Shown here one piece after another: positions 47,002-59,476 of a stretch of 64,000 bases of DNA. Source of the DNA: Cotesia glomerata (taxonomy: Eukaryota > Arthropoda > Insecta > Hymenoptera > Braconidae); contig NW_025404017.1 of the NCBI RefSeq assembly GCF_020080835.1, positions 1-64,000 of the forward strand, in the 5' to 3' direction. The translations under genes were made by a program, and so were the position numbers. Below the pieces are notes generated by a model that saw nothing but the letters and a program-made list of their open reading frames with translations, made no database searches and was not told where the DNA came from. Numbering within the stretch: the stretch's first letter is position 1; every line of letters starts with the position of its first letter.

Positions 47002-48003
47002 ATGTTGAAATTATTAATTAGTTTGATTATAATTGTACTATTTATACAATCAGTGATGCCAGCCAAAAAATCGACTAATGAAAATTGTCCAATTTATTCG
47101 TATAAACCATTCAACGATCGTAGTAATATTTTATCAAGTATTTCAAACAACACTATTATCAGTGAATTATCATTAATTGGAACTCACGAATCAATGTCAT
47201 ACATAACATCTGATCTAAAAATTCGAACACAGGATATATCTGTTACTCAACAATTAATGTATGGTGTACGTTTCTTGGATCTAAGTGTACGTTATTCAAA
47301 ATCCAAGATATTGGAAATTTATTCACGCTCTGTAGATCTTAATTTTACGCTTAATAATGTACTTCAGACAGCGGCCGTCTTTCTTCAAAATAATCAACAA
47401 GAATTTGTGATTATTAATTTAAAGTATGATGGTAATGTTTATTCCGATGATGTTTATGACGAGATATTCAATAATTATTTAGGAGATAATGACGCGGAAT
47501 CTTGTCAATCGTTCAAAAATCTAAATTCATGTGTAATTAAAAATTGGAAACTCCAAAGTACTGTTGAAAGTGTACGAGGTAAAATTTTACTGTCTACAAC
47601 AGATTCTTTATTTTCTAGATGTATGTTTTATATTAATAACGAATGTTTATTATCGAACCATGTTTCACCAAATTTTTTTGGCGATGGTTTCGATTATTAT
47701 CCAATTGTCAATTATAAATGGATGAAATATGTCGTTATATCAACGAAAGATGATTATAATAACTACGAATGCTATGTGTATGATCTGAGTATTTATGATA
47801 ATTATTCACTCTTTTCTCAGGGGTTTGCTAAAAACGGTGGATATTATAGTTACAGCGGTCAATGTATTGAACCAATTAATTACAGACTTTATAATCGGTA
47901 TTCAAATCATCGCAATGCAAGTTTAACAGTTATTCTAGTTGACTATGTCATACCGGAAATTATTGATAAAGTTGATAATTTTAATAAAAATAAATTGACG
48001 TAG
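47002..48003 (+). CDS. Secreted PI-PLC X-domain-like protein, intronless, catalytic site altered
   Basis: 333 residues in one exon. The first ~20 residues are a signal peptide (MLKLLISLIIIVLFIQSVMP). The core follows the single-domain PI-PLC fold: SELSLIGTHESMSYI, GVRFLDLSVRY, LQNNQQEFVIINLKYDG, VRGKILLSTTDS and a final strand TVILVDYV. The family's first catalytic His is kept (GTHES, with Glu replacing the usual Asp). The second catalytic His, in the LHHG-type strand, is replaced: the strand reads ILEIYSRSVDL. The enzyme is therefore probably weak or inactive as a phospholipase. Several paired cysteines fit an extracellular protein. Being intronless among intron-bearing neighbours fits a retrocopy, transfer or an intron-poor family. 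A role such as venom or hemolymph protein is speculation. Confidence 0.8.
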   Translation: MLKLLISLIIIVLFIQSVMPAKKSTNENCPIYSYKPFNDRSNILSSISNNTIISELSLIGTHESMSYITSDLKIRTQDISVTQQLMYGVRFLDLSVRYSKSKILEIYSRSVDLNFTLNNVLQTAAVFLQNNQQEFVIINLKYDGNVYSDDVYDEIFNNYLGDNDAESCQSFKNLNSCVIKNWKLQSTVESVRGKILLSTTDSLFSRCMFYINNECLLSNHVSPNFFGDGFDYYPIVNYKWMKYVVISTKDDYNNYECYVYDLSIYDNYSLFSQGFAKNGGYYSYSGQCIEPINYRLYNRYSNHRNASLTVILVDYVIPEIIDKVDNFNKNKLT

Positions 48004-48868
48004 TATAAATTCTGTTTGTTAAAAATTTGTTAAATTAATATAAGTATTAGTGGAGCAGTTATATAAATAATTATTTTATTTCTTGTTATAAATGAGACTA
48101 GTTTTTATTTTTATATAAAATTAAGTGTTTACTGATTAAATAATTAACAGTTAAGTACTATTTATACGTAAAGTTATTATAAGTAATTCGTTAATGAAAA
48201 AATGTGTGGTTCTTGTAAAAAGCATTTTCTGGATAATATAATAAAATTAATGTTGTTATGAAAATTTTTTTTGCACCATAAATATTGCATTTTTCAACTT
48301 ACGTTTTTAAAGCTTTCAATCATCTGCAAACAAGTAGTTATCAATTTTATGAAAATATTGATATTTATAATTGATTATAATAACTATAAACGGCAAAGAA
48401 ATAAATAAAGAAATATTTACTTTTCAACTCTAGTTTTATTAGCAATAAAATATGATATTAATTTCAATGATCAAGAAAGCGATACCTCAAAAAAATTTTT
48501 TTTTCAATAACTAATTATTTAATAATTGTTCTTTTTTAACTATTCAAGACAACAAATTTACATTTATGAGGAATGGGTTTATTTTATTAAATGTTTAATT
48601 AATTAAGTTATTGTTTAAAAATAAGTAATGTATGTGGTAAAAAATTAAAACACTTAACTAATCTACTAATCTTACAAACGCGATCAATTTTATAATTTTC
48701 ATTTTTTTAATATACTTTGTTTATCGCGTAAATATTAACTAAAAATACAGTCTTTTAAAAAGCTGACTGTATTTTTATTAATATATATAATTAATTAACA
48801 AAAAAAATTAAATATTAAAAAAAAAATTATTTTATAATTATTAAGTAATTGCTTGCGTTAATAATAAT
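48004..48868. other. Convergent 3' flanks of the PI-PLC-like gene and TACC
   Basis: AT-rich; an AATAAA run near 48399-48412 can end the plus-strand transcript. A short stem (ACAGTC...GACTGT, 48747-48771) is present. No gene seen. Confidence 0.5.
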
Positions 48869-51800
48869 TTACTTATCACTTGGATTAACTCTCGCAATTA
48901 CATCATCCAGTATTTTTGTGAGTTCTTTATTTTCTTTAGCTTTTTGATCGATCATTTCCGTCAAAGAGTTACATTTAAGTTCTTCTTTCTTCAACATCGC
49001 CCGCAATTTTATTATTTCTGACTCGTGTTGCTTTTGCATCATTTCTAAATCTTGATTAGCTCTAAAAATAATAAAGTAGCACAATTATTATCAAGTAAAA
49101 TGAATATATTTCAATAGAAACAAAAAAAATAAAAAAGTCAACTTACTTTTCAAGTCGTGCCGCAGCATGAAGCTTTATTTGCTCATAACGACTTTGTAAC
49201 CCTTTCATAACTTCAACATTGTTTTCAAGACTTTCTCTCAGGGTAACTTCATTACTATTATACATTGTCATGGTTTGCTTAATTTTTTCATATTTAGCAT
49301 GAACATCATTGAACGACGCTTCTGATGCTTCTAAATGCTTTTTAGTATCCGCGAGCTCTCTTAAAAGAAAGGCTTTTTCAACGTCTAGGTCGTTACGGCT
49401 CTTTTCTCTTTCTGCAACTAATCGGCTTATCGATTTTTCATGTTCATCGACGATAGCACTAATTCAGATAAAAATATCAATTAATTAATCAATAAAATTA
49501 CATTGTATTTTTTAAAACAATTATTAACAAGCTTACGTCATCTCATCTTTAAGTTGGATTTCATGTGTTAATTGTCTCTGTAATTGGGCCACCATGTCTT
49601 GCAGAGATTTATTTTTTTTATCCTTTTCATCCAATTGCTTTTCATAATTCTGCTTTTGTTTTTCCAACTGCTCTTCTAATTGTAAAACAGTTGACCTGAC
49701 TAATTCTAATTCACTAGCCATCGCGGAGTCAACTACAGGTATAGGAGATTCAGTTTTTTCAACAGATTCCTGAAGTTTAAATTAAAATATCATTCAAAAT
49801 GTACATAAAATAAAATTTGTTAAATTTTATATAAGCTTACTTTTTTTTCAGACACCTGGATTTTAATATTGTCTGGAGTCATTGGACTATAGAATAATAA
49901 TCTATCTATAGCGGCAATAGCTGGATTACGTTTAGGCGTTATGTTATTAGGCAATGATGTATCTTTTTCACCGTTTCGTTCATCATTTGATGGTGGAGGA
50001 CTTGTTCCGTTTCCTTGCGGTAACATACTTGTTTCAGCTACTAAAGGATCAAATTTAGTGAAGAGCGAGTCACTTCTCAAACGATCCCCTCGACAATTTT
50101 CTGTTTTCGCCAATAAGAAATCAAATTGTGATGGATCACAAAATTCTGTTAACAAATAATTAATTCTTTATTAATTATATTCTGACAAAAAAAAAAGTAG
50201 AAATTAACTAAAACTATCATTAGAAAAAAAAAACACTAATAAATTTAATTATTAATTAGTGTAACTGTTATATAAATAATACTTACGATCCGGCGATGCA
50301 GGAACAAACTTTTCTGTCTCAAGTCCTGTAAATGAGTTATGAATATCTTTAATAATATTCTCAGTTTCTAAATTTAACTGATCAAAATCCAAGGGCGGAT
50401 CTAAAGGTGGAGCATTTTCGACATCGAAAAACTTTGATTCAGGTAGATCTAAATTTTTAAAAGACTCCTCTATCTTTGTGTCTGGTTGAATAATACCAGA
50501 AACTAGGCTGGTACTTTGACGTTGTGGTGTAAAGTCAACATAATCATTTGGTAAATTCAAGCCTTCAATAACTGGACAAACTGGGATATCTGTCTCTCGT
50601 TTTTCTTTTAGCTCAGCCTCACGATTTAATGATTCTTGCAAATCTTCGCTAGAAGAAGTGAAATTGATTCCATCTACTAATAAAGTTGATTCTAATTCAC
50701 AAACAGGTTCACTTCTAACTTCATTAGACTCTGATATTTCAATTTCAGGAATTTTTGTTCCTTCAACAAATATTTCAGGAGTTTTTATAATTAACTCCAC
50801 TTGATCACTGATATTATCGGTAACTGGTATTGTACTTATATTTTCAGTGGTTATTTTTTGTGAATTTGTTTCAATCGCCAGCGAGTTGATATTTTCTAAA
50901 TCTCCCGGGGCCTCTAAAGAAATCGTTTCATTTAGTTTAAAAGTAGAATCAGCAGGAATCTTTAGTGGTGTTTCAATAAATTTATTCGATTCTAATGAAT
51001 CTGATGAAACAATATTAGTATTTAGTACATGTTTTGAAACTTTTAAATCATCGATTGGTAATGGTTTTTTAAACTCGCTATTATTACTGATATTATTAAA
51101 ATCGTCCCTTGATATTGGTGATGATATTAACACTTGAGAATTATTTGTAACACTTGATTCTAGAGCCTCAAGATATTGGGAACCATTCGATGGCTCTACA
51201 TTAGACTCATTTACAGGTGACTTTATTGAAAAATGTGTATGTAAATTAGGTGCTGTTGAATATTCTGGTGAAATTTGTTCAGCTGAAGTATTTAAAGTTG
51301 CATTGTTCTGAACAATTTCTAAAACATTTGTATCAGCTGTCGGAGCGTTTGTGTTCCAAGTGCTGTTCAGATTACAAGGGCTTGAGCTGTTTGCAAAAAC
51401 AGTTTGAGTATCATTGACGGGGGTATTAATTGTTTGAGTAGCATTGCCTTCGACTGGTGATACGGTACCCGAACGAGTGACATCAAGAGTTTGGTCTAGC
51501 TGTAATTCGTCAGTCGCTGATGCAAATGTCACGTCTCCAAATGATTGATCACCAGAGTTTATAACCGAGTCTTCAAGACGAATTCGGGCACACGCTGATA
51601 TTAAATCGTCTAGCCCAGTGTCGTTCAAGTTATTATAAGAGTTATCGTTTGATCTAGACGGGCTGTCTACACAAATTCCACTGCTGCTTTTAGTACTTAG
51701 TGTTGACGTTAAGCTTTGAAAACTGCTTGCAGTTGATATACTATTGCTTTCAGCTGGTGTTATAATTGTTGTCGGACATACAGCTGGTGGATAGATTTCT

Positions 51801-54800
51801 GCATCAGCAAATTCACGAGCAAACTTAACTTTTACTTCGTGCTCCGGAGTTGATTTTTTCAATGTCTCGTTACCACTCTGTGAACAATAAAAAATAATAT
51901 ATTTATTTAAATAAAATATTAATTTTATTAAATATTAAGGTATAATAAATGTTAAAATAAATTTTAATTATTTTCTACCCTAGGTTCGGGTGATGGTGAA
52001 GCTGAAGTATTAGGCGAACGGTGTAGTAATCTATTGATATATTCCATGATTTAAATATTGATGTTATCAAAATTGTTTTACAGAAAATTTATTAACTGAG
52101 GTAAAGCAATAGAGTAAACACTGCTACGGTGTTGAACCAAATACTAGAGACTATTATTTCTTTCAAGGTAAAAAATGGTCAGCTGACAGAAAATCGCGGG
52201 CTGCCAATTTTATTGCGCAATCATCTTCCCCAGAGTAAACTACGTATTCAAATTTCTAATAATAAAATATCAAACACCTTATAGTATGCATACACGATTA
52301 ATTTCACAAAACGTGTTCAGTTGCGTGAATAGATCCTCAGTGCACAGTTACATCACGTGCTTATGAAAAATCAATTAGAAATTACAACACAAGAAAATTA
52401 ATTTTCATAACTATTAATTCTACATTATTTTAAATAAGAATTCTGCACAATTTTCGATGCATAAATTAAAAATTAATAAATATTAGTAATGAGATACAAT
52501 AATTTTAATAGTTTAGTATTTTTTTGAATATTAATAGTAATATATTTTCATCAATTTTCAGTTAAAATTTGTAAGTGAAATTTACAAAAGGATTTTTTCA
52601 ACAGTGAACTTCAATTTAAAAATTCTTATTACTAAATTTGTAATAATCTATTTAAATAATATATTTTACAGTTATATTAAAGTGTCATTCGCATATCCCG
52701 CGCTTCAGATAACACGTGGATACAGGTAAAACCTGACAAGATAAATAAAAATCTCAATTTAAAAAGAACGAGTATACACTATCTACATAACTGTAAATAA
52801 AAATAAATATATATTATGAAGACATTAGTGAAAGTATTACAATAGAGTGTAACACTAACGTGAATACCTTTCGAATAAAATTCCCCATGGCTTCAGAAAC
52901 TAAACTAACGAAACGTCAGTAGACGCATCAAACCCAAAAGTTAAGAAAAACTGTTCCATATTTACATGATGTTTTCAGCCCTCCTCAGAAAGTTATCTTT
53001 TTTCAATAAACATCTCGAGTCAGAAATAAAAATAAATTTTCCTTTAGCTTAAATTTGGTTTTACGAGTGCGTTCAACTTGCCATTGAGTCATTTTTCCGT
53101 TTAGTTGGAAAAAGATATAAACAAGACGACGGCTGACAAAGAATACAATAAAAATACATGTTGTTAAGTATTCATTAGTTTACGACGTAGTTCTTAGGAA
53201 TGATGTGGGTCGGGTTAAAGTAGAGCGTGTTGCTTGTTGACAAGGACAAAGAAATCTCTGTAAGATCGAGGGAGAATCTCTATAAGGAGCGTCCGTGACA
53301 GCAACATGGCAAGTAGTAAAGCTAAGACATGACTCATTCCAGTCTGTTTTTAAGTTTATGAAACAAATTTTTTATCACATCATTACTATTTTCATTAATT
53401 GATTTTTCTCTTTCCGACTAATAATAAGAACATTCAAAAAAATGTCATGGTTTATTTTTTTCAATAAAATTATCATACAAAAAAAATGAGAAAAAAAATC
53501 TGGAAGTAAAGTATTCTAATATTAGAATTAAATGCAGACAATTTAAAGTCAATTGTGTCGCTTTCATGTATTTTACAACGTGTATCTATAGATAGATTTA
53601 GTACTCCCATACATATGTGTGATACCAGAAATGTGGAGAGAACTAAAAAAGATAGCTCACCTCTTAAGAATATAATAAATTCCTTTTTTTTTATTATTGT
53701 TATTATTTGTAATACGATGTATTACGTCAAATGAATTGCAGAGAAAAATTATTTTATTTATAAAACCTCCCGGTTCAATAAATGATTGTCTTGTTTCGTT
53801 TTTTTGTTTTAGATATTTGTTGGTTATTTTGTTTATAGAATAAACTTGTCATTCAAGTTGGTCCATTTTTGCAGAACATAAATATTAATGATAGAATCAT
53901 TTTACACGATTACTAACACTCGCCGCAACACCAACTGTACTATCGGATCGCGCACGCTCCAAAATGATTACTTGACATCATCATACTCTCCACACTCTAG
54001 ATTTAATCCAACGTCCACAATACAACGACAACGACCACAACACGACCATCACCAACTATGGTAGTAACTGGAAGTGGAAAAGACTGAGACAATATGAGAA
54101 ATAAATAAAAGAGTAACGAGTTAAGACTCTTTTAAGACATAGATATATGTATTATAGAGTGGCGCTATCTTGAGGATGTCCCTTAACTTTTTTGTCTGAT
54201 AACCCGTTGCATGTTTTTTTCTTTACATATTACTTTGTTGATAATCTGGTAAGCTGAAAAAATAAATTCATTAAAAAATAAAAAATTATTAACCTACGAA
54301 AATTTTCATTGTTACTACGCATTAAAATTTCATTAATCAAATATCCAGCGGAAATTTGATTAATAATTTCCATAATTAAATTGATAAGCTACAGAGTGGC
54401 GCTATCTCTTGCGTCACTCAGTGACTTAGTTGATGTAAAAAATAAATTTCACCAAAGCCGGTGGTAGAAACAAAACGACTGATAAAAAGTCACGTGCTCT
54501 GTATCCAAATTCATGTTCAAGGGCATCAACCTCAAGTTATTTTATTGTGGTGACAAGATAAAATGCGTACCACATACATAACACATGTAATATATATCAA
54601 TATATATAGGTATACGAAAACGCAACGAGACGATTGCAAATAACTCGAAAGCATCTAAAGAAAGAGAAAAAAAATTGATGAAAAATAAAAAAATGTATTT
54701 TTACATTTGTGGTTTGTCTAACTGATGCTACAGAGAATTTATTTATAGAAATACATGTACGCGAACCCCTAATGACTGTCAGATGCCAAATGAACAACAT

Positions 54801-55091
54801 AAAGATGCTCTTTATGGTCTACTGGATGATAAAAAATAACAGACGCCAAACTTAATGAAATTAATTAATTAATTTTATTGTTAAGATTGTGACTTTGAAA
54901 AATTATTAAGTAGTTGTATTAGAATTTTTTATTGGTATTACTATTAATTACTTTTAATAATAAGTAATAATTACCATTTGTGTTTTTGAGGGTGGTGAAT
55001 TGTTCAAAGTCGCTGTGATTTCACGCAAAATAACTCTTGTGCCTTCACGAATACCCTTAGGACTTGCTTGTATTTTAGTTGGACTAGACAT
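48869..55091 (-). CDS. tacc: TACC, transforming acidic coiled-coil centrosomal protein
   Basis: TACC proteins bind XMAP215/Msps and clathrin at centrosomes and stabilise spindle microtubules. Common exons (minus): 50287-51877, 49841-50145, 49537-49769, 49147-49458, 48869-49061. Either of two first coding exons joins in phase 0: 51979-52047 (MEYINRLLHRSPN) giving 900 residues, or 54975-55091 (MSSPTKIQASPKG) giving 916. The large exon is acidic and disordered with many SP sites. The TACC domain occupies about the last 245 residues and is continuous coiled coil: LEEQLEKQKQNYEKQLDEK, YEKIKQTMTMYNSNEVTLRE, EQIKLHAAARLEKANQDLE, LTKILDDVIARVNPSDK, which closely follows the animal pattern. The distal exon contains an ILREIT motif. 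Confidence 0.92.
52048..54974. promoter_or_regulatory. TACC intron containing the proximal promoter
   Basis: AT-rich with no recognised gene. Two copies of AGAGTGGCGCTATCT occur (54157-54171 and 54393-54407). Less AT-biased DNA upstream of 52047 (52100-52380) probably holds the proximal promoter. Confidence 0.4.
54975..55091 (-). CDS. tacc: Distal alternative first coding exon of TACC
   Basis: ATG at 55089-55091, 39 codons, ending ATG|gtaatt in phase 0, the same phase as the proximal first exon. It lies 2.9 kb upstream of the proximal ATG. The intervening 52048-54974 holds the proximal promoter and no recognised ORF. The peptide is basic with SP sites and differs entirely from the proximal N-terminus. 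Confidence 0.75.
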
Positions 55092-56723
55092 CTTACAAAA
55101 AACAAGTGTGTTGAATAATTATTTCACGTAAAATCACTGGCTGGAGCCAGAACGCCAATTTTATTTTTTTACAAACCAACACAGACACACACTTCACCAT
55201 CAAAAGTAACGCTGTGGTTGCTGTAACATTAAATGGAATATAATAAACAGTAATATTTAAGTTAACTTTCACAATGTAACTTATGGAATTAAATGCACAC
55301 CAAGTGATTTCACTTATCCTTTATAATAATTACTTTGATTTCTCTTATTTAGTAGAGTATAGAGAAAGAAAAATCCGTAACACATAAATGCGACTTTCGT
55401 TAACGGCCGCTTCTCGTTTGACAACTTGAATACCAATATTTCAGCCAATCAGAGACAAGCTCAAATTTCTAGTAACTCAAATGTGGAGCTAGTTTACCTT
55501 ACTACCCATGTTTCTGTTTTATCGACTTGTAAACAAATAATTGGCGGGATTATTTCAAGAATTTGTTTTTTGTTGTTTACTCTGATGATCACTGAAGTGA
55601 ACGACACGCTAGACGCTGCATTGTAGAGGGTTGGAATTTATAAAAGTTATGACTGAAAAGTTTCAGATAAAAAATTTTGAAAGCATTTATCATATTCCTT
55701 AAATATTAATTATTCAATAAAACTTGAAGAATTCAATTTCTTTTTTAATCTTTATTGGTAATTTTTCGTTACAAAATGTATACAAATTCTGTAAAGCATG
55801 CGAAACATGCGCTGTTATTTTATTATTAATAAATCATTTAAATTTATTAACAATAGTGATTATTCATACGTCATTGTTACAATTAATATATACTGCAATC
55901 ATTCGCGATATTTTTTTCACTCACACATTTTGAAAAAAATATTTACAGTTTTATTATTACTATTTATTACCTAACATACACGTTCTCTTGATTTTTTGTT
56001 CAATATTCAAGTAAAGATCATGATATGAAAAAATACTATTTACAATATTTTATTTATTTTTTTTTTGTTAAAATAATTCAGACATATAATAAGCACTGAG
56101 TTGTTATAAAGAGTTTTTTTTTCTTTTTTTTTTTTAAATAACTTTTTTTTTACATTAAAAAGAAATATCTTCCTTTGTAGTTTTAATATTTTCTTATTAA
56201 ATTCTAAGTATGTGTAAGTTTGTAGTGAAAATAAATGTAAATATAAATGAAAAATTTTTTTTTTTGCCTAAAACATTTGACCTGTTTTTAAATTAACATT
56301 TTTCCTGCAATTTAATTTCGATTTTTACCTATTTAAATTAAAAAATATATAAACTTTTTCACTATGTATTACGTGAAAATTCATTGCATTACATAGTCTT
56401 TTAAGAAAAAATAATATAATTTAATAATTCATTACTTTAAATCTCATTAAATGTATTTGTATAAAAAATGAACTTTCTGAATGATACATTTCATTTAAAT
56501 ACTCCTCCATTCCTAAACAGTTCAATAATGTTAATAGTTATAATAATAACAGAAATATAATATAATATTATCACTGTTAAAGTCTTTCAAACTTGCAAAT
56601 ATTTTGTTTGAATCAACTTTAAAAACTATCAACACAAAAATAATTAAGGCACTTCGTATAAAAAAATAATCGAAGACACAAAAAAAAATTAATAATTCCA
56701 AAGATATATATTTATATTAAAAC
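55092..56723. other. Region between TACC distal promoter and CycE 3' end
   Basis: 55092 to about 55620 should hold the distal TACC promoter and leader. The remainder is AT-rich with homopolymer runs and is probably the 3' UTR of CycE on the minus strand. Open frames here are short and without coding signs. Confidence 0.45.
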
Positions 56724-58715
56724 CTACGTATAAGGCTCAAGTTGAGGAGGTAATCGTGAGGGTGTTGGTGAATTTTTCTGACTACTTGACGGTGGAGTTA
56801 AAATTCCACTTTGATCAGGACTCTCGGGTGTTCCTAAGCTTGAATTCTGATCAAAACTTTCAACCAGAGATAATTCATTGCTTTCGTACAATTGTTGTGC
56901 TTTTTCTAGCATACTCAAGTCAACAACATGAGTTTGTAACCTATGACTTTCGTCCAAAACAATATTAGGTACAGTAGCCCTCAATCCTGATCCAGCATGT
57001 GTTTCAACAGGCGGAACAACAACTGACCGTAATAACAATTGCGAGCCTTCCTCAGCGACAGTAGACGCAAATGGTGCCATCCATTTAACACACGGGCTCA
57101 ACTGTTCCCAGGTAAGTCTTGATACTCTCAATGCACACTCTCTTCCCAGCGTGTAATAAACAGCCGCAGCAGCCATGTGACTGTACGGAAATTTAAGGCT
57201 CCCTCCATCAAGTGTCGAAAGATCTAAAAGTTGCGCCGCTTGAGAATATTGAAGACCACTGTACTGAGGGTAAATGAATGCATTTGGTCGCTCCCAATCA
57301 CCAGACTCTAGTTGCATGTAAACATTTAACCAGCCTGTTGGTGTAACTGGAGATAAATTCCATCCGAGTCCTTTTAAAATAACCAACTCTTTTCTAAGGA
57401 TTTCATCTTCAGCACAAGCTCCATCTGTTACATATGCAAACTCTGCGATTTTAGGCGGATATATTTCTTCTACCTGTTGATAAAAAATAAAAAATATTGA
57501 TAAGTAAATAGTTATTAAAAAATATTAATTGTAAGACTTTTAATTATGTAATAAAATACATACCTTTGCTGCTATAAATAAGCACGTGATACCAATAAGC
57601 TGTAATTGGCTTTTTGGTATATTTTGATGTGTCGAAAGATATCTGTCGACGTAATCCATGCCAAGATAATAAGTCTCTCTATGTAGTTTGTAAACTTCAC
57701 AAACTTCAATCAGCCAATCGAGTAAAATGGCTCGCATCCGTGGCTCCAGCGTCGGATGCCTCTCAAACATTTGTGGATCTCTCTGGGTCAATGCTTTTTG
57801 ATCCCCTAAGCAGAGCATTGACCACACTTGTGTACCATCGGCCCAAGGAAATGTCGGCAGCGGATTGTGCTTTCCGGCGGTCGAGGTCGATGGAGTCATA
57901 AAACACGTGGATGTGCGAAGCTCTGACCATGTTGATGGCTCTCTTCGCTCTGTTTCTTGAGATATTTGATGCTGAGGTGTTTTCACTTCCTCAATTGTGT
58001 ATACATCATTGCACGTCTCGAGACAAGTGCTTGGTGATACTGTTAGTTGCTGTTTTGTTGGTGGGTAAATATTTTCAGCGTCTTCTGAAGGTTCCGTATT
58101 TTTCCGTTTGCGTTTCAGTGTCTGGGACTTGGAGCTGAGTGGATAAGATTGAAAGGAATTTTTTTCTTGAAAACTGAAAATAATTATTAAATTTTTATTA
58201 TCGAATACGTTTAAAAAATATATGAAAAACATAATTTATTTGAGAAAACGAAATAAAAAAAATTTTTTTTTAGTCTAATAAATTCATGAACACGTCGACA
58301 TAGCCTGACTGCATGAGATGACTATTAAATGCAAAAAAAATTAATTAAATTTTTTTCTTCGAATTATTATTAAATAAATAACTCAATAACACTATAAACA
58401 ATGTATTAATTGTTGAAAAATACTCGACTTTCAATATTATAACCAATAAAATAAATATAATTGTTGAAAATAAAATCGAGAATTGTGCACGCCCTCAACT
58501 GTACAAAACAGGTTAGAGCGAGAATTAATTTATATTCTGTACAAAAATAAAATAATTTTTCAAAACTAACCCGTTAAATGATACTCAAAGATTTATATTA
58601 AAAATTTAAATAACAATAAAACAATAATATAAAATAAAGTAAAAGGTATTGATCCTTAAATAATCAAATATATTATTCGTCACACTCACCTAGCTTGTGG
58701 CATCTTGGTGTTCAT
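56724..58715 (-). CDS. CycE: Cyclin E
   Basis: Cyclin E activates Cdk2 at the G1/S transition in the nucleus. Exons (minus): 58690-58715 (MNTKMPQAR), 57564-58173, 56724-57473; 461 residues. A basic NLS-like stretch (LKRKRKN) lies near the N-terminus. The cyclin box begins at about residue 125 with WADGTQVWSMLCLGDQKALT and continues RAILLDWLIEVCEVYKLHR (about 155), YYLGMDYVDRYLS and GITCLFIAAKVEEIYPPK. The second cyclin fold is in the last exon (FPYSHMAAAAVYYTLGRECA). Near the C-terminus ILTPPSSSQ (Thr near 438) matches the Cdc4/Fbw7/Archipelago phosphodegron. Other first exons are possible, as in fly. The shape of the gene and length match the family. Confidence 0.95.
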
Positions 58716-59091
58716 TTGCTGACGTGTGATACTCGTATATATGGTATTAAATAATTATTTTATTAATTCAAACTTAAGACAATACTTCTAACAGACAATA
58801 CCGGCACCCAATTATAAATAATATTATAAATAATTAGCAGCACAACATAAATAATAAATGGGTATGCGAGGCTTGGGCTCACAGAATCGCCATAATGCCC
58901 GAGATAGTCCGTGATCAATTCCAACTTTTTTTTTTTCTATTCAATATTAAAATTTTTTTTCCAACTTATTAATCAAGACTCTCTGGATCACTAAAATCAT
59001 AAGAAATTATTGTTCAAGCGATTTATTCTCATATATATGATTTATTCTGCGAAAATAATAAAATAATGTAACAAGAGCGCGGGAGACCAGC

Positions 59092-59099
59092 GCGCGAAA
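59092..59099. promoter_or_regulatory. E2F-type site upstream of CycE
   Basis: GCGCGAAA is an exact complement of the E2F consensus TTTSGCGC. It lies about 380 bp upstream of the CycE start codon, next to a second CGCGGGA-like core (59079-59085). Confidence 0.55.
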
Positions 59100-59468
59100 T
59101 GATGACCAACCCTTGTATGTAATCCGGCACTGGCACGCCCTCTGTACACTTAACATAACCTCGAAAATATATATAAATATAATTTTATTTTGTTAATAAA
59201 ATCCTCTCACAATAGTTAAAAATACATAACAATGCTTTGTGCAAAGTTTTATCACTTAAAACCAATCAATAATGCAGCTATTGCATCGAGCTAGTAGCAG
59301 CGAATTCGCCACCCAGTCACTTGTATTTATTTCGTATTTAACATTAGTTACCTAACAAAAATAATTTAAATGATTATCAAATAGTCTTTTTTGATGTTAA
59401 TATTATGATAAAAACAATTATTTATCGGTTAATTGATTGAATATTCATTAAAATTAGGTCAAAATAAA

Positions 59469-59476
59469 GCGCCAAA
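59469..59476. promoter_or_regulatory. Second E2F-type site upstream of CycE
   Basis: GCGCCAAA, again an exact match to the consensus, about 755 bp upstream of the CycE ATG. Looser CGCGGGAA cores occur near 59674 and 59908. Confidence 0.5.

Noticed and set aside
47002..48003. Integrated viral or bracovirus gene
   Set aside because: Neither flanking excision motifs nor neighbouring viral-type genes are visible; host-type genes lie on both sides.
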